Shown here piece by piece: positions 42,301 through 50,500 of a stretch of 64,000 bases of DNA. Each line of letters opens with the position of its first letter. Position 1 is the stretch's first letter. Under the pieces are notes generated by a model. That model was not told the origin of the DNA. It worked only from the letters and a program-made list of their open reading frames with translations, and did not search any database. The position numbers were made by a program, and so were the translations under genes. The DNA is from Aeromicrobium erythreum. Its GTDB lineage: Bacteria; Actinomycetota; Actinomycetes; Propionibacteriales; Nocardioidaceae. The stretch is from NCBI RefSeq assembly GCF_001509405.1, contig NZ_CP011502.1:124001-188000 (forward strand), written 5' to 3'.

Positions 42301-42469
42301 CGAACGTCTCCTTCAGCATGTTCACCGTGCGCGCGGCCGGGTCGTTGGTGCGACCGGGTGCGGGTCCACCGGCGCGCACGACCGCGGTCATGCGGCGCAC
42401 GGCGATGACCGTGACGGGGATCGTGATGGCCGTAACGGCCAGCGAGACGATGATCGCGACGAGCTGCAT
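39335..42469 (-). CDS. etfD: Membrane Fe-S oxidoreductase, EtfD-type, with long acidic repeat tail
   Basis: A 1044-residue protein. Residues 1 to about 250 hold several membrane helices (the first about 3-25) of a nitrate-reductase-gamma-like part. Two 4Fe-4S motifs follow: CTECGRCQSQCP near 310 and CTNCGACVQQCP near 385. Next come two cysteine-rich CCG-type regions (TCAHCFNSLKNEY and FCCGAGGARMW). This matches mycobacterial EtfD (Rv0338c type), which passes electrons from ETF to menaquinone. Residues about 724-1044 form a disordered acidic Ala/Glu/Pro/Asp tail with two copies of a 55-residue repeat. An operator like that of fadE5 lies in its promoter. Confidence 0.85.
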   Translation of the reverse strand: MQLVAIIVSLAVTAITIPVTVIAVRRMTAVVRAGGPAPGRTNDPAARTVNMLKETFVHTRMLQWTWVGILHWFAYAAFLVLSSAVAQGFVQLFDPEFVWPLIGHFFLYEWFSEFIGLLGALAIIPLAIYRQVKHPRKLGRQSRFFGSRQGQAYFVEFMVFLESIAILFIRGAEYNLLQAEGSKYASGFHFPIAQFFGNLYPTGEENIETLKTIIVTIAMIKVVSAMIWLLVISTNLTMGVAWHRFLAWPNIWFKRESDGGTALGGLKPILVNGQPLDLEKMEDLEEEDFEKLGVGKVEDFSWKGLLDFTTCTECGRCQSQCPAWNTEKPLSPKLLMMGLREHAYAKIPALSVPEDERTEEQQKEVERPLIGDEEMYGVIDPDVLWSCTNCGACVQQCPVDIEHVDHIDDMRRFQVLVESNFPAELNNIFKGLERKGNPWGMNPKNRLDWTKGLDFEVKQVGVDVESLDEVEWLFWVGCAGAFEDRAKKTTQAVAELLHTAGVEFAILGDGETCTGDPARRAGNEIVFMQLAMENSEVLKETKAKKVVSTCAHCFNSLKNEYAEFGVELEVVHHTQLLNRLVREGKLKPVAPKAGAAASAEPEKTITYHDPCFLGRHNQVYEAPRELLSVIPGAKFAEMPRNSERSFCCGAGGARMWMEENLGSRINVNRTQEAVATGADQIAVGCPFCRVMLSDGLTAQQAAGEAREEVEVLDVAQMLLAAVKRPEEPTAEDDAAVVEEAEKATAAAAATEAEPDAKDEADPASISATDDAAPAADAHEDPQGTDEPAEAPKDDPAPASAEADVEVAAQHNIDVDEKGDAAGTGGDAGEAPGNEEVEASTAGASDDEPTPDPEPEPGDAVDPEVESVPEGGEESPAEADTPAPAEDEPVDGDAREEEADAAGAVEASAVESGATSDEAGAPTPDPEPEPGDAVDPEVESVPEGGEESPAEADTPAPAEDEPVDGDAREEEADAAGVDDAATEPTAQASTPEESAAPSEVVAVEDAPNPDPESDDVAPLSDANPSGQGVTEAATELAKDDEEPKA
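39550..39932 (-). repeat. 165-bp in-frame direct repeat in the etfD tail
   Basis: Two nearly identical 165-bp segments (about 39550-39714 and 39769-39932, offset 219 bp) encode the same 55 residues beginning PTPDPEPEPGDAVDPEVESV. The offset is 73 codons, so the frame is kept. Recombination between copies would remove or add exactly 73 residues. Confidence 0.75.
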
Positions 42470-42577
42470 GGAGCCTCAATCCTTGGTGCGACGACCGTGA
42501 CAGTGGAGGTGACACTAGCCCCTCGCGTTCTTGTCCGCGGGGTAAGGCCACCCTGATCCTGCAGGTCAGCGGTCGGT

Positions 42578-42589
42578 TACCGGTGGGTA
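42578..42589 (-). promoter_or_regulatory. TACC-N4-GGTA operator at the etfD transcription start
   Basis: TACCGGTGGGTA is a perfect 4+4 dyad. The presumed -10 box TAGGCT (complement of 42595-42600) lies 5 nt before it on the minus strand, so the dyad covers the predicted +1. The same layout occurs at fadE5 (15049-15060). Confidence 0.5.
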
Positions 42590-42657
42590 GGTACAGCCTA
42601 ACCCCCGACGCGGACCTCTGTCCGCCGGTGTGAGCCGTTCGAGACCGCGCGGACCAC

Positions 42658-43494
42658 GCTGGTCGAGTAGGCCGAGCGGCGACGAAGGAGCCCGGTTGGG
42701 CGTATCGAGACCACTCTGGGCGGTCGCTGGGGGTTGGTTCGCGCTGATCCGTTGCCGGGTGGTCTCGATACGCGGCCACGGCGCTCCTTCGTCGCGCGTG
42801 CCGCTACTCGACCAGCGGAATGTCTAGCTGGTCGAGTAGTCGACGCCGCGACGAAGGAGCTGGCGGTGGCGTATCGAGACCATTCCAAGCGGTCGCTGGG
42901 GCCGGTCCGCGCGGGGCCGTTGCCGGGTGGTCTCGATACGCGGCCACGGCGCTCCTTCGTCGCGCGTGGCCGCTACTCGACCAGCGGAATCCACCGCTGG
43001 TCGAGTAGTCGCCTCCGCCGAGGGACGAGGCGTGCGGCGACGTATCGAGACCACTCCAAGCGGTCGCTGGGGGTTGGCCCGCGCGGGGCCGTTGCCGGGT
43101 GGTCTCGATACGCGGCCACGGCGCTCCTTCGTCGCGCGTGCCGCTACTCGACCAGCGGAATGTCTCGCTGGTCGAGTAGTCGACGCTGCGACGAAGGAGC
43201 TGGCGGAGACGTATCGAGACCATTCCAGGCTGTCGCTGGGGGTTGGTTCGCGCTGGGCCGTTGCCGGACGGTCTCGATACGCGGCACGGCGCTCCTTCGT
43301 CGCGCGTGCCGCTACTCGACCAGCGGGAGGTATCGGTGGTCGAGTAGTCGACGCTGCGACGGAGGAGCTGGCGGAGACGTATCGAGACCATTCCAGGCTG
43401 TCGCTGGGGGTTGGTTCGCGCTGATCCGTTGCCGGGTGGTCTCGATACGCGGCACGGCGCTCCTTCGTCGCGCGTGCCGCTACTCGACCAGCGG
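42658..43494. repeat. Five tandem copies of a 160-bp composite palindrome
   Basis: Units lie at about 42658-42818, 42827-42987, 42996-43158, 43167-43326 and 43336-43494. Each begins GCTGGTCGAGTAG, then CGACGAAGGAGC and TATCGAGACC, a loop of about 60 nt, and then the complements TGGTCTCGATACG, GCTCCTTCGTCGC and CTACTCGACCAGC. Each unit could fold into one long stem. A stray half unit follows at 43501-43517. The gap between etfD and the MFS gene (42470-43503) holds only the etfD promoter and these repeats; no gene is seen. Confidence 0.85.
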
Positions 43495-43503
43495 TGGGCG
43501 CCG

Positions 43504-44688
43504 CTACTCGACAGCGGGGGCGGGGCGGCGGGGGCGCTCGGTGGGGACGAGGGGGAGGGCCAGGAGGGGAAGGACGGCGACGAGGCCGAACGCCCACCCG
43601 TACCCGGCAGCGGCGATGAGCACGCCGACCACGGGCGGCACGGCGGCGCTGACGAGGTACTGGCCGGTGTTCTGCACGCCGAGCGCCTTGCCCGACCACC
43701 ACGGCCCGGCTCGTTCGGCCACGGCCGTGAACGCCAGCCCGTTGTCGGCGACGGTGACGACGCTGGCGACGACGACGAGCACCACCGCGAACGGGGTCGG
43801 CTCGAGCAGGCCGAGCGCCAGCATCGCCACGGCGGCGGCGAGCGCGACGACGCGCATCGGTCCCATGCGGCTGCCGACCCGGTCGGACCACCACCCGACG
43901 CCGACGCGCCCCGCCGACCCGAGCAGCTGGGTGACGGCCACGAGCGCGCCGGCAGCCGGCGCGGACCACCCGCGCTCGGCGATCAGCCAGGTCAGCATGA
44001 ACGTCCACACGGTGAACTGAGGGACGACGAGCAGGGCCGACGCCCCGTGGATGCGCAGCAGCGACGCGTCGCCGGCGTACGGGCTGGCGGTCTCGCCGTC
44101 GCGCAGGGCCTCGGCGCGGGCCCGGCGGGGCGGGTCGACGACCAGCGCCGCGCAGGCCACGAGGGTGGCGGCGTTGATCGCGGCGATGGTGAGCAGCGTG
44201 GTCCGCAGGTCGGTCGCCTCGACGAGGGTCGGGACGAGGACGGCAGCGAGCCCGACCCCGAGCGGCAGCGCGGCCTGTCGGATGCCCATGGCGGTGCCGC
44301 GACGTTCCGGCGGGAACCAGCCGACGACGAGCCGGCCGCTGGCGGCGTTGGAGCTGGCGACGCCGACGCCCGCGACGAACCAGCATGCGGCGAGCGGGAG
44401 GTAGCCGTCCGCGAACGCCGCACCGGCGCTGCCCACGGTGGTGACGACGAGACCGAGGGTGAGGGTGAGCCGTTCACCCCACCGGTCGACGACGACGCCC
44501 CACGCCACGAGCGAGACGGTGGTGCCGAGCAGCGACGCCGACGCGAGCGCGCCGGCGTGCCCGAGGGTGAGACCGCGGTCGCGGGTGAGGAAGGGGATGA
44601 GGGCGACGGCCGCGTTGGCGGCGACCGTGCCGGAGACCTGCGCCAGCATGCCGACCGCGAGCATCAGCCATCGGTTCGGGGACGCCAC
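43504..44688 (-). CDS. MFS transporter
   Basis: A 394-residue major facilitator with 12 hydrophobic segments and the motif GVVVDRWGERLTLTLG between helices 2 and 3. The last residues and the TAG stop (complement of 43504-43506) are part of the degenerate half unit of the neighbouring repeat, so the repeat supplies the stop codon. The substrate is unknown; the sequence resembles NNP- or CynX-like carriers only loosely. Confidence 0.83.
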   Translation of the reverse strand: MASPNRWLMLAVGMLAQVSGTVAANAAVALIPFLTRDRGLTLGHAGALASASLLGTTVSLVAWGVVVDRWGERLTLTLGLVVTTVGSAGAAFADGYLPLAACWFVAGVGVASSNAASGRLVVGWFPPERRGTAMGIRQAALPLGVGLAAVLVPTLVEATDLRTTLLTIAAINAATLVACAALVVDPPRRARAEALRDGETASPYAGDASLLRIHGASALLVVPQFTVWTFMLTWLIAERGWSAPAAGALVAVTQLLGSAGRVGVGWWSDRVGSRMGPMRVVALAAAVAMLALGLLEPTPFAVVLVVVASVVTVADNGLAFTAVAERAGPWWSGKALGVQNTGQYLVSAAVPPVVGVLIAAAGYGWAFGLVAVLPLLALPLVPTERPRRPAPAVE

Positions 44689-44737
44689 CGCTCCATGGTG
44701 GGCCCCGACCGACGGGGCCGCGCGACCGGGTCGGGTG

Positions 44738-45283
44738 TCAGTCGAGCGCGCCGAGGTACGCCAGCGCCTGGCGCACGAGGGTGCCGCGGCCGCCCTCCAT
44801 CTCGTCGAGCACGAGGGGGCTGAGCACCTCCTGGGGCGTCATCCAGGTGAGCTCGAGGGCGTCCTGGCGCGGGTTGCACTCGCCGGTGACGGGCACGACG
44901 TAGACGAGCGCGACGGCGTGCTGGCGTGCGTCGTGCAGCGGCGCGACGCCGGGGAGCGGGAAGTACTCGGCGACCGTGAACGGGACGATCGAGGAGGGCA
45001 GCTGCGGGAAGGCGGTGGGCCCGAGGTCCTTCTCGAGGTTGCGCAGCAGCGCGTCGCGCACGGACTCGCCGTGGGTGACACGACCCGAGACGAAGGTGCG
45101 GCTCATCGCGCCGGTGGTGGCGGAGCCGCGGAGCAGCAGCCCGACGTGCTCGACGCGACCGTGGGAGTCGACCCGGACGGGGATGCCCTCCACGTAGAGG
45201 ATCGGCACCCGGGAGCGGGTCTCCTCGAGGGCGATCTCGGAGAGCCAGCCGGGGTTCGGGTCGGGGGTGCGGACGGACGCCAT
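44738..45283 (-). CDS. DUF4916-type Nudix-fold protein with degenerate Nudix box
   Basis: A 181-residue protein. The Nudix box falls at 67-89, but the consensus RE(L)xEExG is RNLEKDLG here: the first catalytic Glu is Asn82 and the EE pair is Lys85-Asp86. Catalysis of the usual type is therefore doubtful, and a binding or regulatory role is possible. ATG 45283 is preferred to an upstream ATG because GGGAGG lies 8 nt before it. Confidence 0.7.
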   Translation of the reverse strand: MASVRTPDPNPGWLSEIALEETRSRVPILYVEGIPVRVDSHGRVEHVGLLLRGSATTGAMSRTFVSGRVTHGESVRDALLRNLEKDLGPTAFPQLPSSIVPFTVAEYFPLPGVAPLHDARQHAVALVYVVPVTGECNPRQDALELTWMTPQEVLSPLVLDEMEGGRGTLVRQALAYLGALD

Positions 45284-45336
45284 GGCCACATCCTCCCTCA
45301 TGGTCCCCGGCGACCGGGTCGCCGAGGTCCGCGGCG

Positions 45337-45987
45337 TCAGGTGTTGATCGCGCCCAGGACGGCGCTCGTCCCGATGACGGCGGTCATGGCGTTCTGCGCG
45401 TCCTGGATCACCTGGCGGACACCGTCGCTGGCCCAGTCGCCCTCGGCCACGACCTTCGCCCGGGCCTTGGCGGCCTTGACGTCGCGACGGTCCACGACGA
45501 TGCCGAGGTGGCCGGTGGCGAGCAGCAGCCCCACCAGCGGCCCGGTCGTCTCGTCGGCGGGCTGCTCCTGCAGCAGCACGGCGCGCAGCCGGGTGACCAG
45601 GTCGTCGCGGTGCACGGGGTCGCCGACGTCGTACCGCTCGAGCAGCAGACGTCGCTGGCGGCGCAGCGCCCCGGCGGCCTCCAGGTCGGCGAGCAGGACC
45701 TTGCGCTGGCGGCGGCCGAGGCGGGAGATGGTGTTCTTCGGCGTGAGCCGTCCCTGCTGCCAGACCCGCGCGAAGGCGGCCTGGAGCGGCGGGTCGGCCA
45801 CGGGCGTGCGGTCGACGACCTCGACGCGCGTCTTGCGTCCTGCGCCGACCAGCCGCAGTCGCCCGAGCAGCACCAGGTCGATCAGCGCGGCCCCCCCGAG
45901 CGCGGGCTCCGTCGCCGTCGTCGCGAGCCGCACGCGGCCCGTGCGCGGGTCGGTCGCGACCAGCAGGAGGTCCTTCGCGACGGTCAT
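45337..45987 (-). CDS. GPP34 (GOLPH3-like) family protein
   Basis: A 216-residue helical protein of the GPP34 family, whose eukaryotic members bind phosphatidylinositol 4-phosphate. Typical blocks are the N-terminal AKDLLLVATDPRTGR, GGAALIDLVLLGRL and the C-terminal LLLATGHLGIVV with the membrane-inserting loop. Roles in actinobacteria are not established. TACGCT lies 6 nt before ATG 45987, a leaderless start. Confidence 0.8.
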   Translation of the reverse strand: MTVAKDLLLVATDPRTGRVRLATTATEPALGGAALIDLVLLGRLRLVGAGRKTRVEVVDRTPVADPPLQAAFARVWQQGRLTPKNTISRLGRRQRKVLLADLEAAGALRRQRRLLLERYDVGDPVHRDDLVTRLRAVLLQEQPADETTGPLVGLLLATGHLGIVVDRRDVKAAKARAKVVAEGDWASDGVRQVIQDAQNAMTAVIGTSAVLGAINT

Positions 45988-45993
45988 GGCCCC

Positions 45994-45999
45994 AGCGTA
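45994..45999 (-). promoter_or_regulatory. -10 box TACGCT, leaderless promoter of the GPP34 gene
   Basis: On the minus strand TACGCT ends 6 nt before ATG 45987. Confidence 0.5.
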
Positions 46000-46059
46000 G
46001 GTGCGCCTGCTCGCCGCGACGAGGGGGTCTTGCCAGGCTGCCTCCTGGCTGGAACAGTC

Positions 46060-46767
46060 ATGAAGATGGCCGCGGGAGAGTGGGAGAAGCTCGCCGACCT
46101 CGCCCGTTCGATGAGCGAGGAGTCGGGGTTCCGCGACACCGTCGTGGCGGCGGTGAGGTCCGCCCCGCAGCTGGTGGGCGGGTGCGACGAGGCGGGGGTC
46201 TCGATCGTCCACGCCGGCGGGCGCGTGACCACCGAGGCGTCGACCGGCGACTGGGTCGAGCAGGCCGACGCGCTGCAGGTCGAGCTGCAGGACGGCCCGT
46301 GCGTCCAGTCGATCCACGAGTCCGAGACGGTCCGTACCGCCGACCTGCGCGAGGAGCCGCGCTGGCCGCGGTGGTCGCCCAGCGCGGCCGATCGGCTCGG
46401 CTTCCGCTCGATGCTGTGCGTCCAGCTGTTCACCTCGGGGCACACGTTCGGGTGCCTCAACATGTACTCCGACACCGTCGACGGGTTCGACCACGACGAC
46501 GTCCAGGCGGGTCTGGCGCTCGCGGCGCACGTGGCCGTGGCGTTGCGCGGTGCCGACCTCGTCGACAACCTCGAGTCGGCGCTCGCGAGCCGCGACGTCA
46601 TCGGCCAGGCCAAGGGGCGGCTGGTCGAGCGGTTCGGCCTGCGCTCCGAGCAGGCCTTCGACGTGCTCGTCCGCTTCTCCCAGGACCGCAACGTCAAGCT
46701 GCGCGCGGTCGCGGAGGAGGTCGCCCTGAAGGGGTTCGACTCGCTCCGCGACGACACCTCGTCATGA
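46060..46767 (+). CDS. GAF and ANTAR domain protein
   Basis: A 235-residue regulator: a GAF domain (about 30-155, ending near AAHVAVALRGADL) and a C-terminal ANTAR RNA-binding domain (about 165-230, with IGQAKGRLVERFGL then SEQAFDVLVRFSQDRNVKLRAVAEEV). ANTAR proteins bind paired hexaloop RNA hairpins and stop termination; the signal sensed by the GAF part is unknown. It is divergent from GPP34. ATG 46060 is used, with ATG 46066 possible. A hairpin follows at 46796. Confidence 0.85.
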   Translation: MKMAAGEWEKLADLARSMSEESGFRDTVVAAVRSAPQLVGGCDEAGVSIVHAGGRVTTEASTGDWVEQADALQVELQDGPCVQSIHESETVRTADLREEPRWPRWSPSAADRLGFRSMLCVQLFTSGHTFGCLNMYSDTVDGFDHDDVQAGLALAAHVAVALRGADLVDNLESALASRDVIGQAKGRLVERFGLRSEQAFDVLVRFSQDRNVKLRAVAEEVALKGFDSLRDDTSS

Positions 46768-46795
46768 ACCGGCGGCGAACGGGTATCCGAGGGTC

Positions 46796-46837
46796 GGACG
46801 ACCCCGGCGGTTTGGCCAGAAGCTGCCGGGGCCGTCC
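46796..46837 (+). terminator. Imperfect stem-loop after the GAF-ANTAR gene
   Basis: GACGACCCCGGC and GCCGGGGCCGTC pair with a small mismatch over a loop of about 18 nt. Confidence 0.4.
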
Positions 46838-46879
46838 CCTCGCGACCGGGAGCGGGATGCGCGGACGTCGCGGCCGTCC

Positions 46880-46885
46880 TACGGT
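46880..46885 (+). promoter_or_regulatory. -10 box TACGGT, leaderless promoter of the ankyrin gene
   Basis: TACGGT ends 6 nt before ATG 46892. Confidence 0.55.
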
Positions 46886-46891
46886 CGCGCC

Positions 46892-47290
46892 ATGAGCGCT
46901 CCCTCCGACGGCTCCCCCCTCGACCCGCGCGCGGTCGAGCTCGCGCAGTCCCTGCTCGACGACGCCCGGGAGGGACGCACGGAGCGCCTCGCGGCTCATG
47001 TGGACGCCGGCGTCCCCGCCGACCTGACCGACGCGTCGGGCAACACCGCGCTCATGCTCGCCGCCTACCACGGCCACGCCGACACCGTCGCCGCGCTGGT
47101 GCAGCGCGGCGCGAGCGTCGACGCCCTGAACGACCGGGGGCAGAGTCCGCTGGCCGGTGCCGTGTTCAAGGGCGAGGACGACGTCGTGCGGGTGCTCCTC
47201 GACGCGGGCGCCGATCCCGACGCCGGGCACCCCACGGCTCGCCAGACCGCCGAGATGTTCGGCCGCGCCGACCTCGTCGGCCCTGCCTGA
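46892..47290 (+). CDS. Ankyrin repeat protein
   Basis: A 132-residue protein of about three ankyrin repeats (DASGNTALMLAAYHGHADTV, then RGASVDALNDRGQSPLAGAVF, then LLDAGADPDAGHPTA). No catalytic domain or signal peptide is seen, so it is a small cytoplasmic binding protein with unknown partner. The start is fixed by the -10 box 6 nt upstream. Confidence 0.85.
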   Translation: MSAPSDGSPLDPRAVELAQSLLDDAREGRTERLAAHVDAGVPADLTDASGNTALMLAAYHGHADTVAALVQRGASVDALNDRGQSPLAGAVFKGEDDVVRVLLDAGADPDAGHPTARQTAEMFGRADLVGPA

Positions 47291-47509
47291 CGCCGCCGGC
47301 CGACCGGTCCCCGCTCCCCACGAGTAGCAGCCTCTGCATCGGTCCGGGGCGTTTTCCTCACATCGTCACGAAATTGTTCGCTCCGGCAACAAACGTAACG
47401 TCGTGGGGTCGGCGGACGCTTCGTGCGCGAAACGCGACCCGCCGAGGCTGGGCGCGCGAGCCGTGCCACCCCCTGGGCGCGGCCGCTCGTCACGAGGGAG
47501 ACACCACCT

Positions 47510-50500
47510 GTGCACGCATCCATGCGACGGGTCGCCGGCGGTCTGCTGACCGCCACCTTGACCGCGACCTTCCTGGGAGCCCTGGGCACCACGAGCGCCA
47601 TCGGCGCCACCGTGGCGTCGGGCTCCGACTTCAGCGTCGAACGCGCTCCGGGCGGCTACGCCGTCACGCTCGAGCTCGACACCCCCCTGCCCGTCAAGGA
47701 CGACGCCCCGACGCTCGTCGTCGACGGCAAGGACATCGGCATCGCCACCGAGTCGCCGAAGGGCGACACGCTCACGGTGCTGACCAGCGACCCCGCCGTC
47801 GCCGACGCGTCCAGCGTCGAGGCCGGCTGGGCGAGCCGCAGCGCCTCCGCGAAGGCCGAGCGCACCGGAGAGGTGGCGCAGCCCGAGGACCTCGCCGACC
47901 CAGCGACCCTGGAGACGCTCGACGCGAACCCCGCGTCGACGGGCACCTACGAGTACACGCAGGCCGACTACGACTTCGGCACCCAGTCGGTCGCGCTCGC
48001 CAACATCGGCGGCGTGCGCGGTGAGATGCAGGGTCGGCTCTACCTGCCCAAGACGGGCGGGAAGCGCCCGGTGGTCCTGCTGCTGCACGGGCGCCACTCC
48101 ACCTGCTACGCCGAGGGCAGCTCCAGCGCGTCGCTGGCGTGGCCGTGCTCCGGCACGCGTCCGCTGTCGATCCCGAGCTACGCCGGCTACGACGGCACGG
48201 GCCAGGCCCTCGCGAGCCACGGCTATGCCGTCATCTCGATCTCGGCCAACGCCGTGAACGCCAACGACAACCCGCGCTCGCCCGACCAGGGCGCGCAGGC
48301 GCGCGGCCAGCTCGTCCTCGACACCCTGTCGCTGCTGCGCAAGGCCGACGCCGGCCAGCCGGTGACGCTGCACGACGACGCCCGCGACCTCGACGTCACC
48401 CTCGACGACGCGCTGCAGGACCCGCTCACCGCGGCCGACCTGCAGGGCCGGTTCGACCTGTCCGACGTGGGCCTCATGGGTCACTCGCGCGGTGGTGAGG
48501 GCATCACCTCGGCGGCCACGCTGAACGCGGCGCTCGACGAGCCGTTCGGCATCAAGAGCCTCCTGCCGCTCGCGCCCGTCGACTTCGGTCGCATGACGGT
48601 GCCGAACGTGCCGCTCAACGTCGTCCTGCCGTACTGCGACGGCGACGTGTCGAACCAGCAGGGTCAGCACATGCTCGACGACTCGCGCTACGCGTTCGAC
48701 GACGACGCGCTGCGGGCCGGCACCTGGGTCATGGGCGCGAACCACAACTTCTTCAACACCGTCTGGACGCCCGGGAAGTTCCCGGCCGGCGTCAGCGACG
48801 ACTGGGGCGCCACGTCGACCAACCAGACCTGTGGTCCGGTCCCGGCCGTCGCCGCGACGTCGATCCGCCTGTCGGCCGACGCCCAGTACGACCTGGGCAC
48901 GGCGTACATGGCCGGCTGGTTCCGGCTGACGCTCGGTGACGAGAAGCAGTTCCTGCCGATGTTCGACGGCTCGGGCACGCGCCCGGAGGTCGTCGGCAAC
49001 GCCGACGTCCGCACCGTCACGACCGCGCCCTCGTCGGCGCGCTCGACGCTGACGTCGTTCGAGTCGACCAGCTCGCTCGTGCGCACCTCGGGCCTGGCCA
49101 CGGCGCAGCCGTGCGCGAGCCTGACCGGTCGCACCATCCCGGCCGCGGCCCCCGCCTGCTCGACGCTCGCGTCGTCGCAGGTGCCGCACTGGACGCCCGC
49201 CAGCAACGGCGGCAACGTGCCTGCGACGCCCGTCACCCGGTTCACCTGGACCGGCGACACGGGAGCCGTGCTGGTGACGGTGCCGAAGGCCAAGCGCGAC
49301 GCGACGGGCTTCGACCGGCTGTCGCTCAAGGTGGCCGCCGACGAGACCGTCGTGACCGGCACCGACCTGACCCTGGCGGTCAAGGACGGCTCGGGCGCGA
49401 CGTGGTCGTCGAAGGTCTCGGCGCTCAACCCGTACGCGCTCGTGCGGCTGCCGGCGCCGTCGGACTCGACGACGACGGTGCTCAAGAAGATCGTGCTGCA
49501 GCAGGTGAACGTGGCGACCTCGACGCTGAAGGATGCCGGGCTCGACGTGTCCGACGTGCGCGAGGTGCGGCTGACCGCGGCAACGGGCGCCGACGCGACG
49601 ACCACGGGGGCGGCGTACCTGTCCGACCTCGCGTGGGAGTCGTCCTCCCTCGGGACGCCGACGGTGAAGAAGGAGAACACCGTCAACGTGTTCGCGACCG
49701 CCGTCGAGGAGGGCGCCTCGGCCGGTACCGCCGACGTGGGCGTCTACCTCGCCCAGCCGGCGACCAAGCCGGTCGTCGCCTACGTCAGCGTCCTGGGCTC
49801 CGCCTCGGGCCGCGCCGGCATCGCGATGGAGAAGGTCACCTTCGCGCCCGGCGAGACGTGCAAGGTCGTCACCGGGTCGATCCTCGGCGACAGCCTGGCG
49901 TCGACGTCGGCGAGCACCGCGGTCAAGGTCTCGGCGATCAACACCTCCGGGGCGGTCATGGGTGCCAAGGCGTTCGGTTACCTCACGGTCCGTGAGGACG
50001 ACGGCGTCACCGGCTCGGCCACGGCGCTGCCGCCGGTCGGCGCGCAGGGCGACCCGTGCGAGGAGCTGGCGCGCTCGACCGAGGTCGGCGCCGTCACGGT
50101 CGACGACCCCACGCCCGCCCCGGGTGGTGCGGTCACGCTGACCGCGTCGGGCTACCGGTCCGGCGAGGGCGTCACGTTCTCGCTCGGCTCGAGCACGCTC
50201 GGCACCGCCATCGCCGACCCGTCCGGGGTGGCCGTGCTCAGCGCGACCGTCCCGGCCGACGCCGCGATCGGCGAGGCGACCGTCAAGGCCGTCGGCGCGG
50301 GCTACGGCCTCACGTCGACGGGCTCGCTCGAGGTGCTGACCGAGACGTCCACGTCGCTGGCGATCGACCCGGAGCTCCCGGCGATCAACCAGCCCGTGAC
50401 GCTCACGGCCACGGTCACCGGCGGCGACGGCGGCACCGTCACCTTCGCCGACGGCGACACGGTGCTCGGCTCGTCGGTGGTCGAGGGCGGCACGGCCAGC

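Noticed and set aside
42658-43494. CRISPR-like array
   Set aside because: Units are about 160 bp and almost identical throughout, spacers are only about 8 nt, and no cas gene is near.
42804-44386. Repetitive open frames across the tandem repeats
   Set aside because: They are the repeat read in frame and continue antisense to the MFS gene; no ribosome site or domain.
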